A program made the position numbers and the translations under genes. This document shows, piece by piece, positions 11,477-22,956 of a stretch of DNA of 64,000 nucleotides; position 1 is the stretch's first letter, and every line of letters starts with the position of its first letter. This DNA is from Rugalucina vietnamica (taxonomy: Eukaryota; Mollusca; Bivalvia; Lucinida; Lucinidae). The notes under the pieces are model-generated. The model was not told the origin of the DNA. It worked only from the letters and a program-made list of their open reading frames with translations, and searched no databases. The stretch is from contig OZ024872.1 of NCBI GenBank assembly GCA_964017185.1, positions 57,157,817-57,221,816 on the forward strand, written 5' to 3'.

Positions 11477-13045
11477 CACGCCCGGTAAAGTGCAAATTGA
11501 CCACTCCCGGTGGTCAACGTATTGACTAGTTGCGAGATCTCACTCCGCTATATTACACATATGTTCCATATCTCTTCGTTGCGATCCCAGTTGGTTTTTC
11601 AATGGTGAAACGAAGTGTCGATAATTGCAACTTTTTCGAGATAAATCAAGAAGAATACACTTTACCGATGCGTTACTAACATGTTTATTGTGCTTTTAGA
11701 AAAAAATCCAACCTTTTTTGTCCGTTTTTAGCGGTCTTATTCTCGTTTAAAACTTCTGGCTGTCATTCTTTCAGTGCACTAAATCGTCCGTATATGTTCG
11801 TAGGTTTACGCCGAAAATTGACTTCCGACCATTTCCTTATATGGAAAGTTAATTGTCAATTAATATCTAATTGATCAATTAGTAAAATGAAGCGCGTGTT
11901 GCAACGTAACGTTGACGTCAAACGCCGCGCGCTGAATTCAAAATGGCTGACCTGATTGACGTCATTTGTAGAAATACGTGCATATCATTGGACAAGGCCA
12001 AATCTTAACCTTTCAACTGGAATAAATTAATATTCGACGTCAGTTTCCGTTACGTCGGAATATGTGTTCGGCTCGTTCCGGAAACGGCCCCACACGAGTG
12101 AAAACGATGACAAACAGCTGAAAAATGAACCTGTTGCAAAAAGCAGACACAGAGTTTTGTGGAGAAAACTTGATTGTCAGGAAGTTAAAGGCGTGTTTCA
12201 TCAAATAGCTAAGTGTCGGTGAGCATTTCTTTGTATTAACGATAGAATTCTAGGTGAAACAATCGATGTATAAAAATGGCTTATTCTCACCATCTTGATT
12301 TACGGATGGACACGAGGCTGAGAGTACATTCGGAATGGTGAAGAGACGTTTCGCTCCATGGAGATTGTACACATCAGCTGAGTTGTACGAGTCTACGTAT
12401 TGACCACTCCCGGTGGTCAAAGTAAAAAAGTTGATATACATCCGGTGGTCGTTTTGAGCGTTTCCTGTTATTAGTTTTCGCGAGTTTGGTGGATGTGGAA
12501 GGTAAGATGTTTCTGATCAAAAACGTATTATAAAAATCAAAGAATGTCAGGCTATCAGTTTTTGTCGTTGAATGTCTAGCCGAAGTGGTAGTTGAAAAAA
12601 ATAAACAGTTTTACTGCAATCCTTTCCGGCCCGTTTGATCGGTAGTGAAAACGAAAGTAGAATCTGGTCAAACACAGGTTAAAATGCCCCGATCGTGCCT
12701 TTGCAAGCTTTCTGTAACCAAGGGTCGTTGCAGTTAGTTAAATGAACACTAAATTAGCTTTTCAGACATAATTTTAAAATATTTCAAGCTTTCCTTTCAG
12801 CACTTAGACCGATTTTGTACCGGCGGTCAACTTGAAGTTGCGGTGGTCGTGTTGATCAATGGGGATTATAATGTAAATTTTCATCGTGAGCGAAAGCCAG
12901 CAAAAATGCAACTTGATGTCGTTTTCTGTTAGGGGGCACGGCAACAGTAATGGAGATGCATTCTAGACACAACCAAATCCAAATCAATGTATATCTGTTT
13001 TACGTTGACCACCGGCGGTGGTCAATTTGCACTTTACCGGGCGTG
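11477..13045. mobile_element. 1.57-kb inverted-repeat DNA transposon, 5-bp duplication
   Basis: The termini are inverted repeats of about 44 bp starting CACGCCCGGTAAAGTGCAAA at both ends. The 5-bp direct repeat ATTAT is directly outside (11472-11476 and 13046-13050). Each terminus contains a palindrome, TTGACCAC-N5-GTGGTCAA. A third copy of the palindrome is internal at about 12402, and partial CCGG(T/C)GGTC motifs occur near 12430 and 12820-12850. These repeated sites are plausible transposase-binding sites. No transposase frame is visible, so the copy is non-autonomous. A 5-bp duplication with a CAC start would fit the Transib/RAG-like group, but this is only an inference. Confidence 0.78.
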
Positions 13046-13442
13046 ATTATATGTATCTTTGTTCGACGACAAGCAGAGATGAGATTGAATATGATTTTGT
13101 GTCCGCCGGATAGTCTCCAAAATGTTTTTATGTCTGTCTCCTTTTAAGTACAATTCTTTTTCAAATATTCCTTCAAAAGTCGATCTAAATTTGCCATATT
13201 CAATATCTATTTTTTTTTGGCATATATTGCAAACAATTTATATTCGTAACATCGAAGTTGTTCATTCAAGGATTTCCTTCGTTTCCCATTTTATATATTT
13301 TTCTCTTTTTAGAAAATATAATTGTCTAATATTTCAGTACTTACATCTGCTAGGTTTTGGAACAAAGTGATATAATTCTTTCTTTACAAAAGGCTACACA
13401 ATATTCCTGATTAATATGCCTGCAAAAGACGGGGTAGCAAAA

Positions 13443-13447
<5 letters not shown>

Positions 13448-13525
<78 letters not shown>
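13448..13525. repeat. (CT)n microsatellite
   Basis: Uninterrupted CT dinucleotide repeat of about 39 units. The Ser/Leu or Arg/Glu repeat frames across it are artefacts. The flanks 13046-13447 and 13526-14096 show no recognised feature. Confidence 0.97.
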
Positions 13526-13528
<3 letters not shown>

Positions 13529-14096
13529 GAAAGATTTCCGTGGAGTACTTCAAATTCCGTGGAGTACTTCAAAGAGAACGTGTACTCAACGAGCCACAAA
13601 AAAACGCTACGAAGACGACCACTATAACCTCACTGAAATATTTATTTTCATTATCTGGCTGCACCGGAAAGCATAAAGTACCAAATGAACAGCTCAATTT
13701 GAAAAGACATTAACGATTGAAGCTGGAAGACAGCATCTCTGAACCATCGGATTCTTCAACAATAGTCCGATGTTTTGAACAACCTTCAACCGTCAACAAC
13801 CTTCAAGAAACCTGAAAGCATAAATGCTCTTTAGATTTTAAGCTGCACTGGACTTTTAGTATTATAACAAAAATAAAACTGAGATAATAATAAAATCTCA
13901 GTGCTTAGTTTTATCTTAACTGATAACTACACCTGTAGACTTGTTTACCATTTCAGTTTTACTTTGTAAAACATCAAAACAACTTTGATAAAGAGGTGTG
14001 TGACATATTTGTTCTGTTCTTTTCGACCTTTACAGTCATGCAAGCCACAGACCTATCCTGTATCATCGCAGTGTTTGTAAGTAATAGTTATGTATA

Positions 14097-15809
14097 CTTA
14101 ACGACACTTCCAACGCTAGAGTTTTTGCTATAACTTCAAAACTACACAAGATATTGAAATGAAAATCGCAGGGACGATCGAAAAATTCATGAGACGTCTG
14201 CTGAGGGCCAAATCATGCCAGCGAACCTTTATTAAGAAACAGCCAGGGCGTTTAGACAAACTACACTTCATTTTCAAAAGTCGCAAAACTGGAGGGATTA
14301 AACAAAACATCATTTCAGCAATAAACCTACGATATTTATTGCCATAGTGTATTGTGTATTTCTTTTTTGCATCTTTTATTCATGAAGAGAGAAGGAAAAA
14401 ACAAACAATTGAATCTAAACAATTGAATCTAAAATTTCACACCAAAATATTCATCTGATCCGATGCAATTACCTAGTTAGGCTGCCATTTATTCGAACAA
14501 CTACGCATCGAAACCACGTACCGCATACAATTACTACTGGCGCTGCGCTATACCCTTCCACCCATACCTTACAAATTGCTAAAACTGTATAACACAAGTT
14601 GGCTCCTTTAAAAAGAAACCAATGAAAAGGTCAGCAGATATTCTTTTTGCTCTAGATTTCAGTGTTGTTAAATCTCTGGTTTGCAATTAATTTCGATTCT
14701 CATACGTTTCAGTTTCGTTTCCTATACATGAATGTCGTTTCTTGTTATGGACGCTTGACCAGTGTGTGTATCTGTCACTCAAGGCACTGACCAAAATTTC
14801 TGATGTTATGGAACCAAAGCCAATACTAAAGGGAACACGATTACAATCAATATGTCGATGTGTAGAAAACCATTTTGCAGTGCAGTCAATTTGTGACAGA
14901 GTTCTGAATTTTGACCTGCAGCCACACTACCAGAAACAGACCCATGGGACCGATGTGATGGACTAAAAGTCAGCCATATAGAGTTCCTATAGTTTCTGTA
15001 CCCCTCGTCAGGGTATCTACGATCTAAACCTAGATGAGCTATGATAAGCAGTCTCCACGACCGAGACTGCTTACTAGATTTTATTGCTAGTTGACGGGGA
15101 GTGTCAAAAATGGATAAATTTAATTGATTGCGGTTAACTGTCTAGTCAGTATAGACGGGTTCACTAGTTTTTATTAAGCGCTTTGTGTGTCAAAACGCGT
15201 AATTGAGAGAGAGCAGTCGATCATGGGTAGAATTTTCTTCATATTCAAAGTAAACACTGTGGAAAAGGTCCTGAGGGACCTTTTCCAATTAGCAGGGAAC
15301 CGTCCTCCCTATACAGCTGATAATGTCCCAGATGTGGGACAGATAGGGTCGATTTGACCTTTACGTCGATGATTTGGATGGCTAAAAAATTAACTCTGTT
15401 TGCTTGCAGAAGGTTTACAGTTTTGCGTGCTGTTTGAAACGTCGCACCGTCGTAAGTCAGATGCATACCCCTGTGAGTCCATGCATATGATTTGTTTGTT
15501 GTTGTTTTTTTCTGAGAACTGTTCTTCCCGTCATGTGCTGTGGCAAAAAGAGATAACAAAACGAGGAAATACGGAGGAACTGTTGTGGAAATCTTTGTTC
15601 GCTACAAATTGTTTTGTGACTTTTGAAAATGAGGGGTGGTGTGTCCAAACGCCCGGGGCGTTTCTTTATAAACGTCTGCTGTCATAATTTTGCCATCAGT
15701 ACACGTCTAATGATTTTTTCTATCGTCCCTGCAATTTTCATTTCAATATCTTGAGTAGTTTTGAAATTATAGCAAAAACTCTATCGGTAGCGTTGGAAGT
15801 GTCGTTAAG
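14097..15809. mobile_element. TA-flanked element with terminal repeats over 100 bp
   Basis: The left end starts CTTAACGACACTTCCAACGC and the right end is its inverse. Similarity between the arms continues for about 110 bp inward, through the AGATATTGAAATGAAAAT and GCAGGGACGAT blocks, with few changes. TATA or TA flanks both ends (14093-14096 and 15810-15813). The interior has no transposase; the frames at 14159-14347, 15245-15559 and 15400-15687 have no recognisable domain. It is most likely a non-autonomous Tc1/mariner-like element. Confidence 0.75.
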
Positions 15810-15947
15810 TATATTTTCATCAGTTTTCATCTATTAAATTATATCTGAAACTTTAAGACCAGTAAGAAAATTTGGAGCAATAATACGCTTAGTTAAATCT
15901 GATTAGTCAATATAGTCCATCATCTGTCTTTAATGTTTCAACTATCT

Positions 15948-16113
<166 letters not shown>

Positions 16114-16336
16114 GTTTGCATATTCTCCGTTTACTCGATGCAGTAGCTAACAATTTATTTATCTACCACAACTCTTCGATACCGTATTGAAGGTCATTAG
16201 TTGACCGTCACTCGTATCTCGTTGTATAAGCGATTCTTACGTTTCTATCCATGGACTTGTATTAGACATGGACCTGAGATGTGGGTTTCGGTTATACCTT
16301 TTTTCTTTCATTCGAAAGATTTTGCATTACGATTAA

Positions 16337-17782
16337 GTGACTGATGAGGTGTCTGTAGTAAATGCCCACTTAAACGATTTACCTGTTAAGTTTTCTGTTT
16401 GTGTCAATGAAGGCCAAGACAAACTTCCTACGATGTATTGGTTACCTAAGCTTCACAAAAGACCATACAAAGCTAGATTTATTGCAAATTCTAGCACTTG
16501 TACTACCACTGAACTTTCTAAATTATTAACTTCTTGTCTTACTGCTATCAAATCTCATGTTATAAGATACTGTGAGACAGTGTATGAAACTTCAAATAAA
16601 AATTGGTTTTGGTCAATAAAAAATTCTGGTGAGGTGCTCAGTAAATTGAAGTGTAGAGGGTTCCGTGCGACAAGCTTGTCCACATATGATTTTTCTACTC
16701 TGTATACAACATTACCACATAATCTAATTAAAGAAAAACTTCTGGATTTGATAGAGTGGACCTTCAAAAGGGCATTAAAAAACTATGGTTCACTTTATTT
16801 GGCATGTAATGATAGAAAGGCTTTTTTCACTTCCTCTGACCAAAGTCGGTATACCCTTTGGTCATGTCAGAATGTGTGCGACGCCTTATCCTATCTCCTT
16901 GATAATATTTATATTAGATTTGGGACCAAGTTATACAGACAAATTGTTGGAATTCCGATGGGTACAAATTGCGCACCTCTCGTAGCTGATTTATTTTTAT
17001 ACTGCTACGAAAGAGATTTCATGGATTCTCTTAACCATGATAATCAAGCTGATGTTATCGAGGCTTTTAATTCCACATCTAGGTACCTCGATGACCTTTT
17101 GAACATTGACAACCCTTATTTTGAAGGTATGGTCAATCAAATTTATCCACCTGAACTTCAGTTGAACAAAGCTAATATCTCAGATACCGAAGCCCCCTTT
17201 TTAGATCTACATCTTTCTGTTGCAAATGGATTTGTTTCTTCTAAAATTTATGATAAGCGCGATGACTTTGATTTTGATATAGTAAATTTTCCTTTTTTGG
17301 ATGGTGACGTTCCTCGTCGTGCTTCTTATGGTGTATACATTTCGCAACTTATTAGGTTTGCTAGAGTCTGCAATCATGTTACAGACTTCAACGCTCGAAA
17401 TAAATGTTTAACGGCAAAACTTCTCCAACAGAGCTATCGGTATCATAAACTTCGAAAAACCTTTTCTAAATTTTATCGTAGACACTATGAATTGATTTCC
17501 AAATATAATGTTGGGTTAAAGACACTTTTAAGTGAGGGCCTTTCGGAACCTGAATTTTATGGTGACTTGGTTTACAAATTAAAGAAACTTAAAGGAATAA
17601 CTGATTTTTCTCTTCAGTTCGGAAAAATCATATCACGTTACAGACGTATAGGTTATAACTTGAATGTTATGCGACAGTCTGCATGCTTAGTTTTTAACCC
17701 AATCATGGTTGATAACTATGCTGCCTTCTTTAATTGCACGCCGGTGGGTCGGGCGTCAGACTCTATGATGGCCCCGACTTAA
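16337..17782 (+). CDS. Penelope-like reverse transcriptase, 5'-truncated
   Basis: A 481-residue open frame with the core of a Penelope-like reverse transcriptase. Visible motifs in order: YWLPKLHKRPYKARFIANSS (finger segment, about residues 34-53), the motif A region STYDFSTLYTTLP (about 116), motif B GIPMGTNCAPLVADLF (about 206), the catalytic box RYLDDLL (about 250) and the FLDLHLSV segment (about 289). All three catalytic aspartates appear present (one in DFS, two in YLDD). The frame opens at a GTG with no obvious natural start, and the protein lacks its expected N-terminal part, so the element is 5'-truncated. No GIY-YIG endonuclease follows the polymerase before the stop. This agrees either with clades that carry the nuclease at the N terminus (Naiad/Chlamys type) or with endonuclease-less forms. 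Its 3' region continues to 18412. Confidence 0.83.
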   Translation: MTDEVSVVNAHLNDLPVKFSVCVNEGQDKLPTMYWLPKLHKRPYKARFIANSSTCTTTELSKLLTSCLTAIKSHVIRYCETVYETSNKNWFWSIKNSGEVLSKLKCRGFRATSLSTYDFSTLYTTLPHNLIKEKLLDLIEWTFKRALKNYGSLYLACNDRKAFFTSSDQSRYTLWSCQNVCDALSYLLDNIYIRFGTKLYRQIVGIPMGTNCAPLVADLFLYCYERDFMDSLNHDNQADVIEAFNSTSRYLDDLLNIDNPYFEGMVNQIYPPELQLNKANISDTEAPFLDLHLSVANGFVSSKIYDKRDDFDFDIVNFPFLDGDVPRRASYGVYISQLIRFARVCNHVTDFNARNKCLTAKLLQQSYRYHKLRKTFSKFYRRHYELISKYNVGLKTLLSEGLSEPEFYGDLVYKLKKLKGITDFSLQFGKIISRYRRIGYNLNVMRQSACLVFNPIMVDNYAAFFNCTPVGRASDSMMAPT

Positions 17783-18412
17783 AGCTATTCATTTTAGTTG
17801 GTTGGGGCCGGAGCTTCTTGTCTGTTGCTTGGCCCGCCGGGGTCCAACTTGTGTTTTTCTTTTGCTCCGGAGTTAGTAGGTTATTCGGCGCCCAGGGATC
17901 TCCATCGTCGGGCAGCTTACTCAATCTGTGAGTCCTGGTTTTTGATTCATCAGGATGTTTATCATGATTTATTTGTTTGTTCTTGATGATTGATTGACTA
18001 GTTAGAGATTCACCACGAGGACCGAAGAACTAACTAAATGTTGTGAACCACTGCAGAAGCTGAGGGTGAGGTTAGGTACCTGTAAAACCGGTTTAAGCCC
18101 GCCAGTAACTTTGTGTTACTGATCGTTCCAAGTCGATACTTCTGTAGTGGTTCTTTTTGTTTTATGTCTTGGTGTTTAAAATTTTTTGTGCTGTTGGCGC
18201 CTTATGTATGTTTTCATATTTTTAGTTAAGTTAAGGTAACTGAGTGGCCACCTATTGGGAAAATAGCTGCTCATTCGGCTTACGATATGTTTCATGGTAT
18301 AAGTACCTGATTGTTAGTTTGGTTTTTTCCCACCTCGGTTTTTGGAGTGGGAATCTTTTTCTGATTGCGCCTTTTCCTGATCTTTGCCTACTTGTGCCTT
18401 TTTGTTATACAG
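17783..18412 (+). mobile_element. 3' region of the Penelope-like element
   Basis: Non-coding tail following the reverse transcriptase. It is recognised because the copy at 30145-30897 contains both the end of the coding region and this tail. Landmarks: GGTACCTGTAAAACCGG, GTTGGCGCCTTATGTATG, CTATTGGGAAAATAGCTGCT, a small hairpin (CCCACctcggtttttggaGTGGG), and the terminus CTACTTGT(A/G)CCTTTTT. At least eight other fragments in the window share this terminus: 1800-2236, 20358-20575, 24058-24250, 29801-29899, 30145-30897, 31353-31389, 43875-45815 (interrupted) and 50976-51263. A 22-bp scrap lies at 35815-35836. Confidence 0.8.
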
Positions 18413-19074
18413 CTTATCACGTTAAAGAATGGTGCTCTTCTGGTCGCCAATGGCAGCTGCTCTAATGAATTATGTATGTATCATCTGTGAAGTATGCAGA
18501 GTATTATGATGTGCGACATACGTTTACTTAACTGGCAAAATTATATGCACTGCTTTAATGATGAATGGTATTTACATGTTACACTGATATTGAGTGAGTG
18601 CTTATTTGGAACATGTGTGCTGAACGAACACGGTTGGCTTATTCCTTTGCCAAACTTGAAACAAAAATCATTTTGATATAAACCTTTATTTCTATTTGTT
18701 TGTTTGTTTGAATTGATGGTTTACGTACCAGTCAACAGCATTCGTCATACCTTGGTTAACCAGTTATCAGATGGCAGCCAATCTATTACTTTAGGCCCCA
18801 GTGGGCGGAAGCCTATAATTCTACCCGACAACACTTGATGTTGAGATAGTGTTTATTCATTGAACATGTATGCTGAAGGAGTACGTGTGTGTTCTCTCTT
18901 TGCCAAATTAAAAACAAAATGTAATTTCGACATAGGCCAGGGTTTTTAGTCAAGAATATTACAATTACGTAAGCAATGGCTTGGTGTACTAGACTGCATA
19001 ATACATGTGTGTGCGGGATTTGTTTTCTTTTCAACTTTCATTTTCACCAAAGTCATTAATGACTTATTTTGCAG
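18413..19074. repeat. Intergenic or intron with a local duplication
   Basis: About 18570-18680 and 18828-18937 are diverged copies of each other (shared GAACATGT(G/A)TGCTGAA, CTTTGCCAAA and AACAAAA blocks). The polypyrimidine tract and acceptor for the IgGFc exon lie at 19062-19074. No upstream exon of the host gene was recognised. Confidence 0.5.
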
Positions 19075-20284
19075 CAACTGTCGGAAGAGAATTTCTGTTT
19101 GGGCTCATTGGCGATTATCGCGCCGACAATGTAGCCATAAACATTGCTTCAGAAACTCCAGGACGAATATACGTCAATGCACCCGCCGTTGGAATAAACA
19201 GGCACTATCTCATTAATTCGGCAACAAAGGAGATCATCTTAACGTCGCAAATAATACAGACGTCAAATACAACGGTGGAGAACAAGGCGGTGTATATAAT
19301 ATCAGACACGGACATTTCTGTTAATGTTGTTGTGTCTGGAGATCATAGTTACGGTGGATTTCTAGTATTTCCATTACAACAAACATTAAGGAATGTAAGT
19401 TTCCTTGTTGCGTCCTTTCCTGATGTGATCAGCAGTTCATATCCATCGGAAATTCAATTGATTGCATCACGAAACTCAATTGCCAGATGACTTAACTGGA
19501 ATATATATTCAAAATAACTCAATGCACTTAACCTTAGACGAGCACCAAGCATATCAGTTACAAAGTGTCTATGACCTTACTGGAACTCGTATTAAGAGTT
19601 CTGCTCCGATATCAGTCATAACAGGAAAAAAGTTAGCTCACATCGCTAGTGTGATATTCAGTGGATACATCATTGATCAAATGCCACCTGTTGACTTTCT
19701 TGGAACACAATTTATTGTACCACCCTTAGAAACACGAATTGGCTACTTCATTAAAATCATAGCACCCGAAAATCACATTTCTGTTAAGCTTCATAACAGA
19801 ACAGGGACGTATTCATTTATGATATATAGAGGGTTTGTTCAAACTATACTCATGAATAACAGTGAACCGGTTTTTATATCCAGCAATCGGCCTGTAATGG
19901 TTGCTCAGTACGGGATTGCCAGCAAAGGCGGGTATATGATGATGATAGTGCCCAGTATTTCAAACTATATGGATAGGTACAATTTCCTTATTCCATCGCT
20001 AATATCACCCTTCTCAAACTTTCTCTGTGTCATTTCACTAACGACAAACGTTTCTGACATACTTGTGGACTCACAACCACTTTCATCAATATCTGTAAAA
20101 ACATCATACATCAGGACAGTAGCTGGCAACTTCACCATTTCCGTCGTGAAGCTGTTACCCGGGAGGCATACTGTCGCTAGTAAAACTGGAACCACAACAT
20201 TTGGCGCACTTCTGTATGGTTTCCATAGCTATCATGGATATACAGGTGGAGGATATGGATTCCCTCTAGGAATGCGGGCACAAG
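19075..20284 (+). pseudogene. IgGFc-binding domain exon, copy 1 (frameshifted)
   Basis: This exon encodes an IgGFc-binding-protein N-terminal-type domain, found in extracellular mucus and adhesion proteins. It begins after the acceptor TTTTGCAG in phase 1 (EFLFGLIGDYRADN near the start) and ends in phase 1 at CACAAG|GTAATT, after GYGFPLGMR. It aligns along its whole length to the intact exon at 53752-54981, including IYVNA-AVGIN, IIQTSNTTVENKAV, GTRIKSSAP, YIIDQMPPV, RPVMVAQY and VVKLLPGR. Relative to that copy, 17 bases are missing near 19478, shifting the frame; both halves remain open on either side. It could be a recent pseudogene, an allele-specific lesion or an assembly error. Several N-glycosylation sites are conserved. 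It is followed by the linker and LU exons in matching phase. Confidence 0.88.
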
Positions 20285-20357
20285 GTAATTGTTGCAAAAA
20301 TATTTAAAGGAATATTAGCAGCAAACCAAAGGTTCAAATAAATAAATTGATGGATTA

Positions 20358-20575
20358 AGGTACAAGTAGGCAAAGATCAGGAAAAGGCGCAATCAGAAAA
20401 AGATTCCCTTTCCAAAAACCGAGGTGGGAAAAACCAAACTAACAATCAGGTACTTATACCATAAAAACATATAGTAAGCCGAATGAGCAGCTATTTTCCC
20501 AGTAGGTGGCCACTCAGTCACCTGAACTTAATCATACATAAGGCGCCAACAGTACAAACCACTATAGACCGTACT
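20358..20575 (-). mobile_element. Penelope-like 3' tail fragment
   Basis: Reverse complement of the tail of the 16337-18412 element: begins with the shared end GGTACAAGTAGGCAAAGATC and fades soon after CATAAGGCGCCAACAG. It lies in the intron just after the IgGFc exon. Confidence 0.85.
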
Positions 20576-21059
20576 GCAAGTGTTACAATATAAACAGGGA
20601 GCCAAAAGTCTCTATCTGGCAAAAAAAAAAAGGTTGGAGGTGACATCTCCTGCTATATTTGTTTTGAATGCTTTTTGGATAGCTCTGAATTTCTCTATAA
20701 GGTATAAGTGGACTGCTCTGGAATTTTTGTTGGCGTGATGCTTTAATCAGACGGTATTTAGACGTACTATTTGTTATATACAGCTGAAATGCACTACACA
20801 AATATATTACGAACAGTCATATTTATATGTTTCTTCAATATTGTATACTATCCTGATGTCATTTTATCTTGTCTGATTGCAGCTGAGTATGTCGTAGCCA
20901 TGTATATAGCTGTAAATGTGTCATTTGAGTAAACTGTGTCAACTTAAGGCATTGAATTGCCCCACACACTTAATGTATATGTAAAATTTATGTGCAATTA
21001 TGAGAATCAATATATTGTTATCAGTACATTTTTATCAATAAATGTTGATGTAATCATTA

Positions 21060-22290
21060 TTTTTATAACAAATTTTATTGCTTATTTATTGCTTTTTTGC
21101 ATATTCATGAATTTTCATTAAAATATTAAAATGAATAAACAGAAACAATTAAAAATCAATTATCCCATAAGAACTAATTTCAGCCCTAAACTATCATTGT
21201 GGCTCATTGTTATTGTACCAATAGTACTATTTGACAAATTTGTTGATGCTTTGGGCCTAAATAAAAATTCTCATTTGCATTTTCATGAATATTAATGAAA
21301 ATGATGAAAATCAAGATTAAAGAAAGGGAAAATCTATTACCAGTAGTTTTGAAGTGTTTGGGATGGGTTATCTTTAGGACGTACCTTCCACCCTTAGAAC
21401 AAATGCTCATGGGTGCCAGTTTGGTCAGAGGATCACTTTAATGCCCATTTGTGTCACATAAAATCACAGAGTGTTCACCCACACCCATAATAAACAGAGG
21501 AAGTAATGTGGTATCCCTATATTACCACATGTATCTTGGCTACTGATAGACATAGAGAGCAGAAATAGGTATCAAATGATTGTTTTGACAATGTTCTTTA
21601 ACATTGTAATAAGATATAAAAAGCGAACTGACTTCCTGGTGTTTGAATATCAATGAGAACTTTCTATATTAGGAAAAATCACATAAAAATGGAGTAATCA
21701 AAAGATCTAGAGAGCTTTAAATGGTATCAAATGATTGTTATGACAATGTTCTATAACCATGTAATAAGATATATAACAAAAGCTGGATAACTTTATGCTC
21801 AAATATTAAAGAGATCTTCCGATTTGTAGAAAAATAACAGATAAATGAAGAGGGTATACCAACAACATTGCTGATATCTCAGCAACCAAAAATTCTAGAG
21901 ATCTATATCAAATTATTGTTATGCTAATGTTCGTTAATGATGTGGTAAAATACAGACATAATTTGACTTTCTATGTCTTCAAATATTGATGAGAACTTTC
22001 AGGATAAGAGATAAATCACAGAACAATGGAGGGGTATATCTGCAGAAACATTTATTGCTCAGCAACCAAAAGCCATAGAGAGCTGAAATCGGTAACAAAT
22101 AATTGCTTTGACAACAACAAAATATGATACATAAATAATAAGACATTCGTGCTGTTCGAGTAGTGATGAAAACTTAAAATATTAGAGAAACATCACAGAA
22201 AATAAATAGAGGGGGTATACCTACAGAAAGGTTTATATCTCACCAACCAAAAGCCATAGAAAATTATTTTCCCATACTGATGTTTTCACT
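21060..22290 (+). repeat. Long dispersed AT-rich repeat, with degenerate internal repeats
   Basis: The part to about 21470 matches 46186-46690 (+) and, inverted, 52010-52510. Shared blocks: the TTGCATATTCATGAAT and GACAAATTTGTTGATG regions, GGATGGGTTAT, CTCATGGGTGCCAG, GGTCAGAGGATCAC. From 21535 onward a second degenerate repeat of about 155-186 bp recurs (CAAATGATTGTT-like blocks near 21572, 21728, 21911 and 22097). It is non-coding and lies within the intron between the IgGFc exon and the linker exon. I do not recognise the family. Confidence 0.65.
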
Positions 22291-22431
22291 CAATAAACTG
22301 TTCCAAACCCATGCGTATGTGTATCACTCTGCTTTACACGTCATTTTTCATTCCTCGTAATTAAATGAGAATGAATAAAATGGCCGGAAAAAAGGATGAG
22401 TTTAATGATTAGTCCATCATTACAACTGTAG

Positions 22432-22590
22432 GATGCTCAACGTCACCCACCACGCACACGTCAAGTGGGACTGCATCCTCTACTGTTTCTGTCGGGCCAA
22501 ACAGTCCTACTACTACGACGCCAATGCCTGTTACAGCAACTTCGGTTGAAACACACAGCACAAAGTCACATTTAAACCCAGTACTGAACG
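22432..22590 (+). CDS. Thr/Ser-rich mucin-like linker exon
   Basis: A 159-base internal exon between the acceptor CTGTAG|GATGC and the donor AACG|GTAATT, both in phase 1, so it joins in frame to the IgGFc exon upstream and the LU exon downstream. The peptide is rich in Thr, Ser and Pro (for example STSPTTHTSSGTASSTVSV and PNSPTTTTPMPVTATS), which predicts a heavily O-glycosylated spacer. It is too short to score as a gene alone; the support is the reading phase, the splice sites and the position. The polypyrimidine tract before the acceptor is weak, which lowers confidence a little. Confidence 0.68.
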
Positions 22591-22873
22591 GTAATTTAGT
22601 CATTCAGGATGAAAATTTTGCTTTTTGTTACTAAAATCTGATAAGCTACCGGTTGCTTTTGTTTCAAGTTGTTGCAATCTCAGTTAAATTTATTAAGTAA
22701 AAAGTTAAATCCTATGTAACAGTGACAAAATTCATTCAGACAAGTCAATAGATAACTTAAAGCTATTGATTTCTTTTATCTATTTTAATGATTTGTCAGT
22801 CCGTCACCTATTGTGACCATGATAACATGATAGAAGATTACTAGTAATCCCACGCTGCCATGCGTCGTTACAG

Positions 22874-22956
22874 GAACAGGCCCATACTGTTTCAACTGTC
22901 CAGAAGTTTCACATCTTTATCTTTGCAACAAAGTTACGAGATGCAAGTCAACCGAG
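22874..22956 (+). CDS. LU domain 1, exon 1
   Basis: Starts after CGTTACAG in phase 1 and ends in phase 0 at ACCGAG|GTAAAG. It encodes the first part of a Ly6/uPAR-like three-finger domain: GPYCFNCPEVSHLYLCNKV then TRCKSTE, with the CxxC start and two further cysteines. It matches exon 1 of the second domain (GPLCYDCPHVESVEECDTV) in spacing and in both splice phases, and is 18 bases shorter. LU domains are disulphide-rich extracellular folds. Confidence 0.8.

Noticed and set aside
13350-13676. Ser/Leu-rich and Arg/Glu-rich frames
   Set aside because: They are translations of the (CT)n microsatellite.
15000-15060. CTGACGA...GAAA on the minus strand near 15005 as a hammerhead
   Set aside because: The bases between the two core boxes do not form a helix II.
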